Of a stretch of DNA of 64,000 nucleotides, positions 25,898 through 35,128 are shown in pieces. This DNA is from Lysobacteraceae bacterium (GTDB taxonomy: Bacteria; Pseudomonadota; Gammaproteobacteria; Xanthomonadales; Xanthomonadaceae), in the NCBI GenBank assembly GCA_016789405.1, contig JAEUPQ010000029.1:1-64000 (forward strand). The letters are read 5' to 3'. Positions within the stretch are counted from its first letter, which is position 1; every line of letters begins with the position of its first letter. The notes below the pieces were generated by a model. It had not been told where the DNA came from. It worked only from the letters and a program-made list of their open reading frames with translations, and did not search any database. Both the position numbers and the translations under genes were made by a program.

Positions 25898-25936
25898 TCC
25901 GGTTCCCCGGCTGATCAGGGAGCAGGCGTTCATCGA

Positions 25937-25967
25937 TCGCCCTGGCGGATCCGCGTCGCCAGGGCGA
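25937..25967 (+). terminator. Hairpin after the first secreted paralog
   Basis: A perfect 11-bp stem, TCGCCCTGGCG and CGCCAGGGCGA, with a 9-base loop lies 40 bp after the stop at 25897. No T run follows, so termination is likely but not certain. Confidence 0.5.
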
Positions 25968-26153
25968 AGCTTCGTGCAACGCGGCGCGCCCAGAAAACGG
26001 ATGCGCCATCTGTCCCGCAAGGCCGGCTTCCGCCGCCGAAGTGGCCTGTGCCATCCTTTCCCGGCGTGCAAGGTGCGCAGCGCCGGGGAAGCGGATCTGC
26101 GCCCGAATGCACGCGGGCACACTCGGTCGACATCACCCTCTGGGGGGTTATCC

Positions 26154-27211
26154 ATGAAACGCTCGTTGCTTGCTGGCGCCGTACTCGCTTCCGTCGTTCC
26201 GATGCTTTCCATTCCGGCCGTGGCCTATGCCGCCGGCGGCAAACAGACGCGCACCCTGCGCGGCGAACTGGTGCACCGGATCGTCATGAAATGGGGCAAC
26301 CACGTCCAGGAGGCACATCGCGCCGACGTGCGTCATTGGGCGATGGGCATGGTGCCTACCTTCAATCGCGTATCGATCGACACGCTGTCGAAAGCCTCGC
26401 AGGCGAAGACGTTCGATGCGATGAACAACGTGCTGCTCGGCGATGCCGTGGCCCCCGACTTTCCCAACCTTGCCGTCGCGGTGGGGAAGGGCGCGCTGCC
26501 GTTGCCCGAAAAGGCACTCGGCGATGCGGCCACTGACCTCGTATATGTCCCGGTGACGCCGTGTCGCGTGATCGATACGCGCGTTGCCGGTGGTGTGATC
26601 TCCGCCAACAGCACGCGCAATTTCGATATCACCGACGTGGCTGATTTCGCATTCCAGGGGGAGCCAGCAGCGATTGCGGTATTGGCGCAGCAGGCGCATT
26701 CGCCGCTGCTGTGATCAATTTCACGGTCGTTTCGCCGTCGGCGGCCGGCTACATCACTGCTTTCCCTTATCTGGCCTCGCAGCCGCTGGCTGCGACCGTC
26801 AACTACTCCGCCGGCGATATCCGCGGCAACCTGGCGATCGTGCGCCTCGACCAGGGGGCGTCCGCGCCGGAAATGTCCGTCTACTCCTTCGCGCAGACGC
26901 ATCTGGTCGCCGACGTCACCGGCTATTTCATCAACCCCCAGGCCACCAGCCTGAACTGCACGAACACGACCGTGCAATCCTTCACCATCGCGGCGAGCAG
27001 CGTGAATTTCTTCAACAATCCGAACTGTCCGGCGGGATACGCCGCAGTCACGCCGTATTGCTGGACCGCAGCGTCCGGTGTCTACAGCCAGGGCAGCGGC
27101 TACAACGCCAACGCACCCGGCAATGCGACCTTCTGTTCGTGGCAGAACACGACGGCCAGCAGCCAGACCGTGTTCGGCGGCAATGTCTGCTGCCGCGTGC
27201 CTGGGCGTTGA
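26154..27211 (+). pseudogene. Secreted PCR-x-x-DTR protein (copy 2), split by a -1 frameshift
   Basis: The gene starts at ATG 26154 after a G-rich site (TGGGGGGTT). It encodes a signal peptide, GELVHRIVMKWGNHVQEA and VPVTPCRVIDTRVAGG in one frame, which stops at 26714. The rest (INFTVVSPSAAGYITAFP through a C-terminal CCRVPGR) continues in another frame to 27211. Copy 1 shows where the frames must join. The five-G run at 26657-26661 would restore the reading frame if it had six Gs, giving FQGGASSDCGIGAAGAFAA, which aligns with copy 1. Downstream codons look fully maintained, so this may be a sequencing error, a phase-variable tract or a very recent lesion. Intact length would be about 352 residues. 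Confidence 0.85.
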
Positions 27212-27259
27212 TGCCTTCGACACACTCCGCCGGATGACTCCGGAGATGCGGGATCAAAG

Positions 27260-27284
27260 AACGGCGGACGCAGTGTCCGCCGTT
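27260..27284 (+). terminator. Terminator after the second secreted paralog
   Basis: The stem AACGGCGGAC/GTCCGCCGTT (10 bp, 5-base loop) is followed by TCGTTTC. It lies 48 bp past the stop at 27211. Confidence 0.75.
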
Positions 27285-27439
27285 TCGTTTCAGGCATGAC
27301 TTGAATCCCGCCACGATGGAGGCGTGACCCGGTGCGATCTCCGGAAGCGCGTGACAGCACCGATATCGTGTGTCGCCTGTTTGCCTCGCCGGCCCGATTG
27401 CGCGATGCTCGCCGTGGTCTCAGCGAAAGGACATTTCGA

Positions 27440-28813
27440 ATGCGCGTGAAATTCCACGGCGCCGCCGGCGAAGTCACCGGTTCCCTGCACGAAGTCGAAG
27501 CCGCCGGCCAGCGACTCCTGCTCGACTGCGGGATGATCCAGGGCAGCCCCGAGGCCGAGGCGCGCAACGCGGATGCGTTTCCGTTCGAGCCGACGTCGCT
27601 CGATGCGCTGGTGCTCAGCCACGCACACATCGACCATATCGGCCGCGTACCTCTACTGGTGAAGCGCGGGTTCAGTGGTCCGATCTACGCACAGAAGGCG
27701 ACGGCCGACCTGATGCCGATCATGCTGCTGGACGCGGCGGGCATCGCCGAAAGCGAAGCGATGCGCGCCAACCGCGACCGTCGGCGCGGGCAGCCCGTGG
27801 CCGTGCCGCTCTACACGAAGGACGACGTCCATGCCGCCATGCGCCTGGTGAAGCCCTTGCCGTACGGCGCGCGCACCGAGGTGTTGCCGGGTGTCGACCT
27901 GAGCTTCCACGATGCCGGCCACATCCTGGGCTCGTCGATCGTCGAGCTGTGGGCCGACGACCGCAAGCTGGTGTTCTCGGGCGATCTCGGCCCGAAAGGC
28001 ACGCCGATCCTGCGTGACCCGGTGGATATCGCCGAGGCCGACCTGGTGCTCATGGAATCGACTTACGGCGATCGCCTGCACCGCGAGCGCGCCGAAACCA
28101 TACGCGAGCTCGAAGGGATCCTCGACGACGCATGGCGACAGGGCGGTGCCGTGCTGATTCCCGCCTTTGCGGTCGGGCGCACCCAGGAACTGCTGTACTG
28201 GTTCGCCAAGCATTGGGACGAATGGAAGATGTCGCGCTGGCAGATCTTCCTGGACAGCCCGATGGCGGCGAAGGTCGTCGATGTCTACGACCGGCACCAC
28301 GCGCTGTTCGACGAGGATGCGAAGGCGGTCTGGCATGACCAGCCCAATCCTTTCAAGCTGCCGAACCTGCACGTGACCGAATCCGTCGAGGAGTCGATGG
28401 CGATCAATCGCATCGAGCGCGGGCTGATCGTGATCGCCGGCTCGGGCATGGCCAATGCCGGGCGCATCCTCCATCACTTCAAGCACCGGCTTCACCGCAA
28501 GCAGACCCACGTGGTGTTCGTCGGCTACCAGGCCGAGGGCACCACGGGCAGGCGCATCGTCGACGGCGCCCAATGGGTCCGGATCCACGGCCATGACGTG
28601 CGGGTCGCGGCCAAGCGCCACACGGTCGGCGGGCTGTCCGCGCACACCGACCAGCGCGGGCTCATGGACTGGTACGGTCACATCGAAGGGCACCCTCCGC
28701 TGGTGCTGGTCCACGGCGAGGACAAGGCCCGCGAGGCCCTCGCAGGCGAGATCGGCGAAGCCCATGGCGTGCACGCCGTGCTGGCCCGTCCCGGGCTGGA
28801 GATGGACGTCTAG
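27440..28813 (+). CDS. Beta-CASP metallo-beta-lactamase-fold RNA exonuclease-like protein
   Basis: The start at ATG 27440 follows AAAGGA; the open frame runs further upstream without support. The 457-residue protein begins FHGAAGEVTGSLHEVE and has the zinc motif HAHIDH (61-66), a later DAGHILGSS, GDLGPKGTPIL with the metal Asp, MESTYGDR, the beta-CASP segment (LIPAFAVGRTQELLYW, FLDSPMA) and the C-terminal RMMBL motif (SGMANAGRI, VVFVGYQAEGTTGR). This is the CPSF73/YSH1-like KEOPS-independent group of bacterial MBL nucleases, probably cutting RNA. It is cytoplasmic. The exact substrate is unknown. Confidence 0.92.
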   Translation: MRVKFHGAAGEVTGSLHEVEAAGQRLLLDCGMIQGSPEAEARNADAFPFEPTSLDALVLSHAHIDHIGRVPLLVKRGFSGPIYAQKATADLMPIMLLDAAGIAESEAMRANRDRRRGQPVAVPLYTKDDVHAAMRLVKPLPYGARTEVLPGVDLSFHDAGHILGSSIVELWADDRKLVFSGDLGPKGTPILRDPVDIAEADLVLMESTYGDRLHRERAETIRELEGILDDAWRQGGAVLIPAFAVGRTQELLYWFAKHWDEWKMSRWQIFLDSPMAAKVVDVYDRHHALFDEDAKAVWHDQPNPFKLPNLHVTESVEESMAINRIERGLIVIAGSGMANAGRILHHFKHRLHRKQTHVVFVGYQAEGTTGRRIVDGAQWVRIHGHDVRVAAKRHTVGGLSAHTDQRGLMDWYGHIEGHPPLVLVHGEDKAREALAGEIGEAHGVHAVLARPGLEMDV

Positions 28814-29128
28814 ATCAGGTCGGGATGGAGGCCTCCGGTCGGAAAATCCCGGCCGGACAATGATTTGCTGTCGCTCCGGGTGCTTTTCGAGTATCATTCG
28901 CCCCGTTTCGCGCACGGCTGGCCCGTTTTCCCCATGACAGCCGCCGCCGCTTGGTCCACCAGCGACCATGCCCGGCTTCCCCGCACGTCTTTCGTCGCGC
29001 AGAACACGGTCCGCCAACGGGCGCACCGTCCAAGATCTTGCTCGCAGCGCGGTTGGAAAGCTCCGAGTAACGCTTCGCACCCGATGCAGCCCTCCGCTGC
29101 CGGCGCGACACCACCGGAGTTCCAATTC
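28814..29128 (+). other. Long upstream region of rhlE, no gene seen
   Basis: These 315 bp hold no convincing ORF or RNA gene. A TATCAT at 28892 could be a -10 element but lacks a well-spaced -35. If transcription starts there, rhlE would have a leader of more than 200 nt, which is common for cold-regulated DEAD-box helicase genes. Confidence 0.4.
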
Positions 29129-30490
29129 ATGTCTTTCGAATCGCTCGGGCTTTCGCCCGCGTTGTTGCGCGCGCTCGCCGACAACAGCTACACCACGCCG
29201 ACGCCGATCCAGGCCGAAGCCATCCCGCTGGTCCTCGCCGGCCATGACGTCCTCGGCGGCGCCCAGACCGGCACCGGCAAGACCGCCGCCTTCGGCCTGC
29301 CGCTGCTGCAGCGCCTGGCCGAGAGCAGCAAGCCCGCCACCGGTCCGCGCAAGCCGCGCGCGCTGATCCTCGTGCCGACGCGCGAGCTCGCGGTGCAGGT
29401 CGCAGACAGCCTGCGCAGCTACAGCAAGTACCAGCGCCTCAACGTCACCACGATCTTCGGTGGCGCCGGCATGGGTCCGCAGGTCGACAACCTGCGCCGC
29501 GGCGTCGACATCCTCGTCGCAACGCCCGGCCGCCTGATCGACCACATGCAGCAGGGCAGCGCCAAGCTCGACGGCGTGGAAGTGCTGATCCTCGACGAAG
29601 CCGACCGCATGCTCGACATGGGCTTCCTGCCGGCGATCAAGCGCATCCTCGCGCGCGTCCCGGCTGATCGCCAGACGCTGCTCTTCTCGGCGACCTTCGA
29701 GGCGCAGATCAAGCAGCTCGCCCTGGAATTCATGCGCGATCCGCGCCAGGTCCAGGTGGCGACGCAGAACACCATCGCCGCGACCATCCAGCATCGCGCG
29801 CATCCGGTCGACGGTTCGCGCAAGCGCGACCTGCTGATTGACATCCTGACTGCACGCCACACCGAACAGGTCCTGATCTTCGGCAAGACCAAGCACGGCT
29901 GCAATCGCCTGGCCGAACAGCTCGAAGCCGCCGGCCTGCCGGCGCTGGCGATCCATGGCAACAAGAGCCAGGCCGCGCGTCAGAAGGCCCTGAACGCATT
30001 CAAGTCCGGCAAGGCGCGCATCCTCGTCGCGACTGACGTCGCGGCACGCGGTCTCGACATCCCGAACCTGCCGCTGGTCATCAACCACGACCTGCCGATG
30101 GTCGCCGAGGACTACGTGCACCGCATCGGCCGCACCGGCCGCAATGGCGCGCAGGGCGAGGCGCTGTCGCTCGTGTCGCCGGACGAAGCGCCGCTGCTGC
30201 GCCAGATCCAGCGCCTGCTGAAGTCGGACATCGCGCTGGAAGCCGTCGACGGCTTCGAGCCGAGCCGGCCGATCCGCCTCGACGGCAACGCTCCGGGCGC
30301 GGGTCGTCCGGGCGGTCAGCGTCCGGCCGGTGGCCAGCGTCCGCCGCGCAAGCCGGGCAACCGCGCCCACGGCCGTCCGGCCGACCGCGGCGCCCATGCG
30401 CATGCCCACACCGGGCAGAAGCAGGGCGGTCAGCGTGGCCAGGGACAGGGGCAGGGCCGCACCGGCGAGCGTCGCGACCGCCGTGCCTGA
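29129..30490 (+). CDS. rhlE: ATP-dependent DEAD-box RNA helicase RhlE
   Basis: The start at ATG 29129 has GGAG nine bases upstream. The 453-residue protein has the RhlE-type order: the Q motif (FESLGLSP, PTPIQ), AQTGTGKT (45-52), PTRELAVQ, ILDEADRMLDMGF near 153-165, LLFSATF, RGLDIPNLPLVINHDLP and HRIGRTGR near 330-337. From about residue 390 the tail is Gly/Arg/Gln-rich (GGQRPAGGQRPPRKPGNR), as expected for an RNA-binding extension. RhlE unwinds short RNA duplexes in ribosome assembly and mRNA turnover. A two-part hairpin terminates it. It follows the beta-CASP nuclease gene on the same strand, a pairing of two RNA-processing functions. Confidence 0.95.
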   Translation: MSFESLGLSPALLRALADNSYTTPTPIQAEAIPLVLAGHDVLGGAQTGTGKTAAFGLPLLQRLAESSKPATGPRKPRALILVPTRELAVQVADSLRSYSKYQRLNVTTIFGGAGMGPQVDNLRRGVDILVATPGRLIDHMQQGSAKLDGVEVLILDEADRMLDMGFLPAIKRILARVPADRQTLLFSATFEAQIKQLALEFMRDPRQVQVATQNTIAATIQHRAHPVDGSRKRDLLIDILTARHTEQVLIFGKTKHGCNRLAEQLEAAGLPALAIHGNKSQAARQKALNAFKSGKARILVATDVAARGLDIPNLPLVINHDLPMVAEDYVHRIGRTGRNGAQGEALSLVSPDEAPLLRQIQRLLKSDIALEAVDGFEPSRPIRLDGNAPGAGRPGGQRPAGGQRPPRKPGNRAHGRPADRGAHAHAHTGQKQGGQRGQGQGQGRTGERRDRRA

Positions 30491-30497
30491 TGCACCG

Positions 30498-30569
30498 GTG
30501 TGATCGATCCGTTCGATCGCATCGATCCAAACAATCGATCACACGAAGGGCCGGCCATGCCGGCCCTTT
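30498..30569 (+). terminator. Double hairpin terminator after rhlE
   Basis: An 11-bp inverted repeat (GTGTGATCGAT at 30498-30508 against 30534-30544) is followed directly by a stem AAGGGCCGGC/GCCGGCCCTT with a CAT loop (30546-30568) and TTT overlapping its end. Confidence 0.75.
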
Positions 30570-30747
30570 GCGTATGCTCGGTCATGACTCCGGCCGTCCC
30601 TGCGGCCGATGTCATGGTCGCAAGACATCCGCGCAGGACGCGTGGGATCGCGTCGCAGGGGCATCGACGCGGAACGGTACGGACGCCGGATTGGCGACGT
30701 GCGCCTGTCGCGGGTGACGTACCCAACCATCACAAGGAGTGATCCTC

Positions 30748-32667
30748 ATGCGTACCCGCACGATCGCCGCGTCGGCCAGCCGACGCGGGTGGACGCCACT
30801 GACCGCATTCATGCTGACCTTCGGCCTTGCCGCGTGCGACCTGCCCGGCGTCCAGAGCGCCAAGGTCTCCGACAGGGGGCTGGAAGCCGAAATCGGCGCC
30901 TTCGATACCGCGTCACCGGTGTTGTCCGATGCTTCGACGACCGGTCGGATGGCTGGTTTCGCGACGACTGCGGAAGAGCCTCCCGCATCGCGCTTGCCGC
31001 CGGTCGAGGACATGCTGCTCACGCCGCTCGAGAACCTCGGCGATCCTGCTGGCAATGCGCTGCTGACGGTGCGCTTCCTCGAAAACGCCACGCTTCCCGA
31101 CGTGCTGCCGCTGGAGGTCGACAAGGACACCTTCACCTTCAAGCGCGATGCGTCGGACAAGGCCGTGTTCCATGGCATGATCCGCTTCGATTTCGATCGC
31201 TTCGTCAGCGAGCAGAAGGACCGTCAGGGCCTCATCGCCGAGACCCGGGCCACGGGCGAAGCCGCATTCGCCGCACGTGAATTCCTCGGCGAAGAGAAAT
31301 TCCAGTTCATCGATCCCCAGATCATCGAGCGCGCCCGCCTGACGTCCTCAGCCTTCCGCATCCCCCGCCTGGCCCTGGCGATGCCGGCGTCCGCGGTCGA
31401 TCCGCGTCGCGAACTGATGATCACGGACGTTTCGGTCGTCAACGATCCGACCCGTACCTTCGACATCTGCAACAACACGGGCAACCCGAACGGTGCCTGG
31501 ACGTTCAAGACGCTGATGACGAACATGGCGAACCAGCCGTTCACGGGCATCGATCCCGCGGTTTTCACCGAAAACTGGCTGCAGAGCTGGAACGTCAACC
31601 ACACCATCAACACGTTCCCGGTGCCGGCGAGGCCGAACATCGGTCCACTCGTGCTGAACACCTGGCCGCGCATCGGCGGCAAGCTCGATCTCAACCGCTC
31701 GCCGTTCCGACTGCTCGCGATCGTCAATCGCATCGACCTGCGCGGCAACACGGTATATGGCGGCGGCTCGGCAGGCGAGGGACGATTCGTGTTCGGCGTG
31801 GTCAACCGCAACGCGAACGGCGGCTGTTCGACAACGCCTTTCCTGGTCATCTTCGAATACGGCGTGCCGATCAGCGGCTGCACGGCCGTCAAGAACTACG
31901 GCCAGCAGTGGGTGAATCTCGGCAACATCGCCCTGGGCAGCGCCGCGTTCAACCCCGCGCTGCAGGCGATCACGGACCAGTTCACGTCCGCGAACGCCGC
32001 GCCCAACAAGCCCAACCGCAGCGCGCTCAACCAGTTGCGCACCAACGAGAACGCATTGAACCCGCTTTGGGAGCTGCGCGAGTTCGTGCTGCCCGGGCGC
32101 ACGCCGGTGGCGACGATGCTCAACATCGTGTCGACCAAGAACGCGCCGCACAACACCCGCAACAACACGGCGCAACTGGCGAACTACATGAACTCGGGTC
32201 TGACCAGCGTCCCGGCCATGCACCTCGGTTCGCCGTTCCTCACTGGCTCGAACTTCAACTTCTCGACCGCCGACGGTGCCGTGTGGAATGCAGCAGGTGC
32301 GACGAATGCAAACCGTCATCGTGTCTCGCTGGACACCTGCAACGCCTGCCATGGTGGCGAGACCCGCGCCAATGGCAATCCCGTCGTGGCTTTCCCGCCG
32401 GCCAACGGCCCGGAGACGAATTTCGTGCACATCGATACGCGACTGCCCGGCGCACAGAGCCGACTGTCGAAGTTCCTGATCGGCACGGGCAATCTCGCGC
32501 TGCCGACCACGTTCCCGAAGAACGATCCGATCAATGGCGTGCCGCAGCGCAACTTCGGTGATCTGCTGCGTCGTCAGCAGGACCTCGCCAATCTGATGAA
32601 CAGCACCTGCCAGACCACGGGCCTGCTGCAAGCGATCCAGTTCCAGCCGCTCGACATGGTGCACTGA
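30748..32667 (+). CDS. Lipoprotein with a single c-type haem motif, function unknown
   Basis: The ATG at 30748 has AAGGAG nine bases upstream. The 639-residue protein has a signal peptide ending in GLAAC, with the lipidated Cys at position 30. Most of the chain matches no family I can name; it includes VNRIDLRGNTVYGGG and LVIFEYGVPISGC. A CxxCH haem-attachment motif (Cys531, Cys534, His535 in DTCNACHGGETR) lies in the last sixth, followed by NFVHIDTRLPG. One covalent haem and an envelope redox role are inferred. No other cytochrome or maturation gene is nearby. The gene stands between two hairpin terminators and so is monocistronic. Confidence 0.8.
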   Translation: MRTRTIAASASRRGWTPLTAFMLTFGLAACDLPGVQSAKVSDRGLEAEIGAFDTASPVLSDASTTGRMAGFATTAEEPPASRLPPVEDMLLTPLENLGDPAGNALLTVRFLENATLPDVLPLEVDKDTFTFKRDASDKAVFHGMIRFDFDRFVSEQKDRQGLIAETRATGEAAFAAREFLGEEKFQFIDPQIIERARLTSSAFRIPRLALAMPASAVDPRRELMITDVSVVNDPTRTFDICNNTGNPNGAWTFKTLMTNMANQPFTGIDPAVFTENWLQSWNVNHTINTFPVPARPNIGPLVLNTWPRIGGKLDLNRSPFRLLAIVNRIDLRGNTVYGGGSAGEGRFVFGVVNRNANGGCSTTPFLVIFEYGVPISGCTAVKNYGQQWVNLGNIALGSAAFNPALQAITDQFTSANAAPNKPNRSALNQLRTNENALNPLWELREFVLPGRTPVATMLNIVSTKNAPHNTRNNTAQLANYMNSGLTSVPAMHLGSPFLTGSNFNFSTADGAVWNAAGATNANRHRVSLDTCNACHGGETRANGNPVVAFPPANGPETNFVHIDTRLPGAQSRLSKFLIGTGNLALPTTFPKNDPINGVPQRNFGDLLRRQQDLANLMNSTCQTTGLLQAIQFQPLDMVH

Positions 32668-32726
32668 CGGGTCGGACCGCACCTGCCGGATTCGGTCTGG
32701 CAGGTGCGGATTGATGATGCGTGCAG

Positions 32727-32751
32727 GAAGGGCCGGACATTCCGGCCCTTC
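32727..32751 (+). terminator. Terminator after the haem-motif lipoprotein
   Basis: The stem GAAGGGCCGGA/TCCGGCCCTTC with a CAT loop is followed by GCTTTT. It closely resembles the rhlE terminator. Confidence 0.8.
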
Positions 32752-32842
32752 GCTTTTCCGCGACAGGAACCCCGCGGCCGCGGACGATCCGTTATCGTGA
32801 CCGACGCGGCAAGCGCGCCGCCAGACGGGGTGGGACACGCAT

Positions 32843-34756
32843 ATGGGTCGTCGCAATTCGAGATGGGGATGGCTGCTGGCACTGCCGGTGGCAGGGGGAA
32901 TCGCCTGGTCGGGTCTCGTGCCCGCGGTCCCGGCCGAATCGCAGGCCGCACCGGTGGCGAAGTCCCGGGTCAGCTTGCGCGCATTTGCCAGCGAGGCCGC
33001 TCTGAAGGCCGAACTCGAACGCCTGCGTCGCGAAGAGCGGGAGCGCCTGCGCCGCGAGCCGCCCCCGCCGCCGGCCCCGCCGCCCGCGCCCATGGCCGCC
33101 GCGCCGGCGGCCGAAGCGGCATCCGCGCCCTCGGCGGGCGCGTCGTCGAAAGAAGAATCGATTACCAACACCCAGGTCGCGGGGGTGGACGAGGGCGGCA
33201 TCGTCAAGCGCCGCGGCGACCACCTGGTCGTCCTGCGTCGTGGTCGACTGTTCACCGTCCGCATCGGCGGCGATGTGCTCAAGCCGATCGCCAGCATCGA
33301 CGCCTTCGGGCCTGACATCGATCCGTCGGGCGCGTGGTACGACGAAATGCTGGTCAGCGGCAACACCATCGTCGTCATCGGCTACAGCTACCAGCGCGGA
33401 GGCACCGAGATCGGGCTGTTCGATCTCGATGAGAGTGGCGGCCTGAAATACCGCGCCACCTACCACCTGCGCAGCAACGACTACTATTCGTCGCGGAACT
33501 ACGCCAGTCGGCTGATCGGCGACAAGCTGATCTTCTATGCGCCGCTGTACATCAATCTGTTCGGCGACTACACCACCAGCCTGCCGGCGATGCGCCGCTG
33601 GCAACGTGGCGCGGATGCGAAGGGCTTCGCTCGCATCCTCGACGCGAAACGGATCTACCGCGGATTCGGCAAGCTCGACGCGCGTTCTGGCATCGCATTG
33701 CATACGGTGACCGTGTGCGATCTTGGCAAACAGGACATGCCGTGCCGCGCAACCGCAGTCTTCGGGGCGCCTGGGCAGGTGTTCCATGTCTCGGAGGACG
33801 CGGCGTTCGTCTGGACCACGCCCTGGTCACGCGACTGGAACAAGCCGAGGTTGTCCGAGGTCTTCCGTATTCCGCTGGATGGCGGCGCGCCGTCGGCGTT
33901 GCGCGCGGAGGGGGCGCCGATCGACCAGCTCTCGTTCCTGCAACGCGACGGATATCTCAACGTGCTGGTTGGCAGCCGCTCCAACGGTCAGTGGATGTGG
34001 GCGCCGGAAGGTGGCGCGGGCAAGCTCGCATTGATGCGTGTGCCCCTGTCGATGTTCGGCGATGGCAGCCAGATGGCCCGGCGCATGCACTATCGGTCGG
34101 TGACCGGCTTCGATGTCCACGACGCCGCCGTGCAGAACCGTTTCGTCGGCGACTGGCTGCTGGTCGGGGCCGGGCGCAATTGGCGAGGCCAAGCCCCCAC
34201 GGAGAATATCCATGCTGTTCGTTATGCCAGCCGGGAGCCGTTCGCCACGCTCAGCATCGGACATGCCGCCGAGCGCTTCGAGGCCCTGGGCGGAGACGGG
34301 ATCGTGATCGGCCAGTCGGATCAGGACCTGGTGTTCACGAGCCTGCGGCTTGGAGACAGGGCCGAGACGGCCGGGCGTTACGTGCTTCCGAAGGCCAGTC
34401 AGGGCGAGCAGCGCACGCATGGTTTTTTCTATCGGCCGACGGCGCAGCAGGCCGGTGTGGTTGGGCTGCCGGTCCTCGGTGGCGGCGATGGCCCCGGCGC
34501 ATCCGTTCTTTTCCTGCACAATCGGGCGTTGGCACTGAGCGATGCGGGACAGCTCAAGGCGCGGAAGCGCGGGGTGCTGGCAGACGACTGCAAGGCGAGC
34601 TGCGTCGACTGGTATGGCAATGCGCGGCCGATCTTCATCGGCGAACGCGTGTTCGCCTTGCTCGGCTACGAGATCGTGGAAGGCGGGTTCGAGCGTGACC
34701 GCATCCGCGAACGGCGTCGCGTCGACTTCTCGCCCGGGCAGGTCATCGCCCGTTGA
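32843..34756 (+). CDS. Secreted beta-propeller domain protein (Beta_propel family)
   Basis: The 637-residue protein has an N-terminal hydrophobic export segment (WGWLLALPVAGGIAWSGL), a charged helix (LKAELERLRREERERLRRE, 55-72) and a Pro/Ala-rich linker. At 109 it meets the family hallmark, NTQVAGVDEGGIVKRRGDHL, which opens the C-terminal propeller of secreted proteins distantly related to WD repeats. Repeated strands such as NTIVVIGYSY, FHVSEDAAFVWTTPW and VFALLGYEIVEGGF support a multi-bladed propeller. No enzymatic motif is seen, so a binding or scaffolding role outside the cytoplasm is inferred. It follows the haem-motif lipoprotein but is separated from it by a terminator. Confidence 0.85.
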   Translation: MGRRNSRWGWLLALPVAGGIAWSGLVPAVPAESQAAPVAKSRVSLRAFASEAALKAELERLRREERERLRREPPPPPAPPPAPMAAAPAAEAASAPSAGASSKEESITNTQVAGVDEGGIVKRRGDHLVVLRRGRLFTVRIGGDVLKPIASIDAFGPDIDPSGAWYDEMLVSGNTIVVIGYSYQRGGTEIGLFDLDESGGLKYRATYHLRSNDYYSSRNYASRLIGDKLIFYAPLYINLFGDYTTSLPAMRRWQRGADAKGFARILDAKRIYRGFGKLDARSGIALHTVTVCDLGKQDMPCRATAVFGAPGQVFHVSEDAAFVWTTPWSRDWNKPRLSEVFRIPLDGGAPSALRAEGAPIDQLSFLQRDGYLNVLVGSRSNGQWMWAPEGGAGKLALMRVPLSMFGDGSQMARRMHYRSVTGFDVHDAAVQNRFVGDWLLVGAGRNWRGQAPTENIHAVRYASREPFATLSIGHAAERFEALGGDGIVIGQSDQDLVFTSLRLGDRAETAGRYVLPKASQGEQRTHGFFYRPTAQQAGVVGLPVLGGGDGPGASVLFLHNRALALSDAGQLKARKRGVLADDCKASCVDWYGNARPIFIGERVFALLGYEIVEGGFERDRIRERRRVDFSPGQVIAR

Positions 34757-34763
34757 GGCGGGC

Positions 34764-34794
34764 AGGGCGGTGCGGATTCGTCCCGCGCCGCCCT
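34764..34794. terminator. Hairpin between convergent genes
   Basis: Arms AGGGCGGTGCGG and CCGCGCCGCCCT pair with one G-T wobble between the beta-propeller gene and fdxA. There is no T run on the plus strand. Confidence 0.45.
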
Positions 34795-34804
34795 CCAGGC
34801 TTGA

Positions 34805-35128
34805 TCAACGCTCGAGCAGGGGCAGCTTGTCGGCTTTGCCTTCCCAGTCCTTGGCGTCCGCCAGAGGCTCCTTGCGGGTCGTGATCACCGGCCAGGCTGC
34901 GGACAGCTCGCGATTGAGCGCCACGAACGCTTCCTGCCCGGCAGGCACATCGTCTTCCGGGTAGATCGCGTTGATCGGGCACTCCGGCTCGCACAGCGTG
35001 CAATCGATGCATTCGTCCGGATCGATCACCAGGAAATTCGGCCCCTCGTGGAAGCAGTCGACCGGGCAGACTTCGACACAGTCGGTGTACTTGCACTTGA
35101 TGCAGTTTTCGGTGACGACGAAAGGCAT
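34805..35128 (-). CDS. fdxA: Seven-iron ferredoxin FdxA
   Basis: The 107-residue protein begins [17 protein letters not shown], as do Azotobacter-type 7Fe ferredoxins. Cys9, 17 and 50 are placed to bind the 3Fe-4S cluster and Cys21, 40, 43 and 46 the 4Fe-4S cluster. Cys12 and Cys25 correspond to the extra conserved cysteines. This small cytoplasmic electron carrier is essential in Caulobacter and conserved in most proteobacteria. The start at 35128 is fixed by family alignment; an upstream open frame has no support and no strong Shine-Dalgarno is visible. It appears monocistronic and converges on the beta-propeller gene. Confidence 0.96.
   Translation of the reverse strand: MPFVVTENCIKCKYTDCVEVCPVDCFHEGPNFLVIDPDECIDCTLCEPECPINAIYPEDDVPAGQEAFVALNRELSAAWPVITTRKEPLADAKDWEGKADKLPLLER

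Noticed and set aside
28892-28897. Promoter for rhlE based on TATCAT
   Set aside because: The best -35-like TTGCTG is 21 bases away, too far for a normal sigma-70 promoter.
27653-30409. A 918-codon open frame on the minus strand across the MBL nuclease and rhlE genes
   Set aside because: It is antisense to two well-identified genes, has no domain, and its composition follows from the GC-rich third positions of the real genes.
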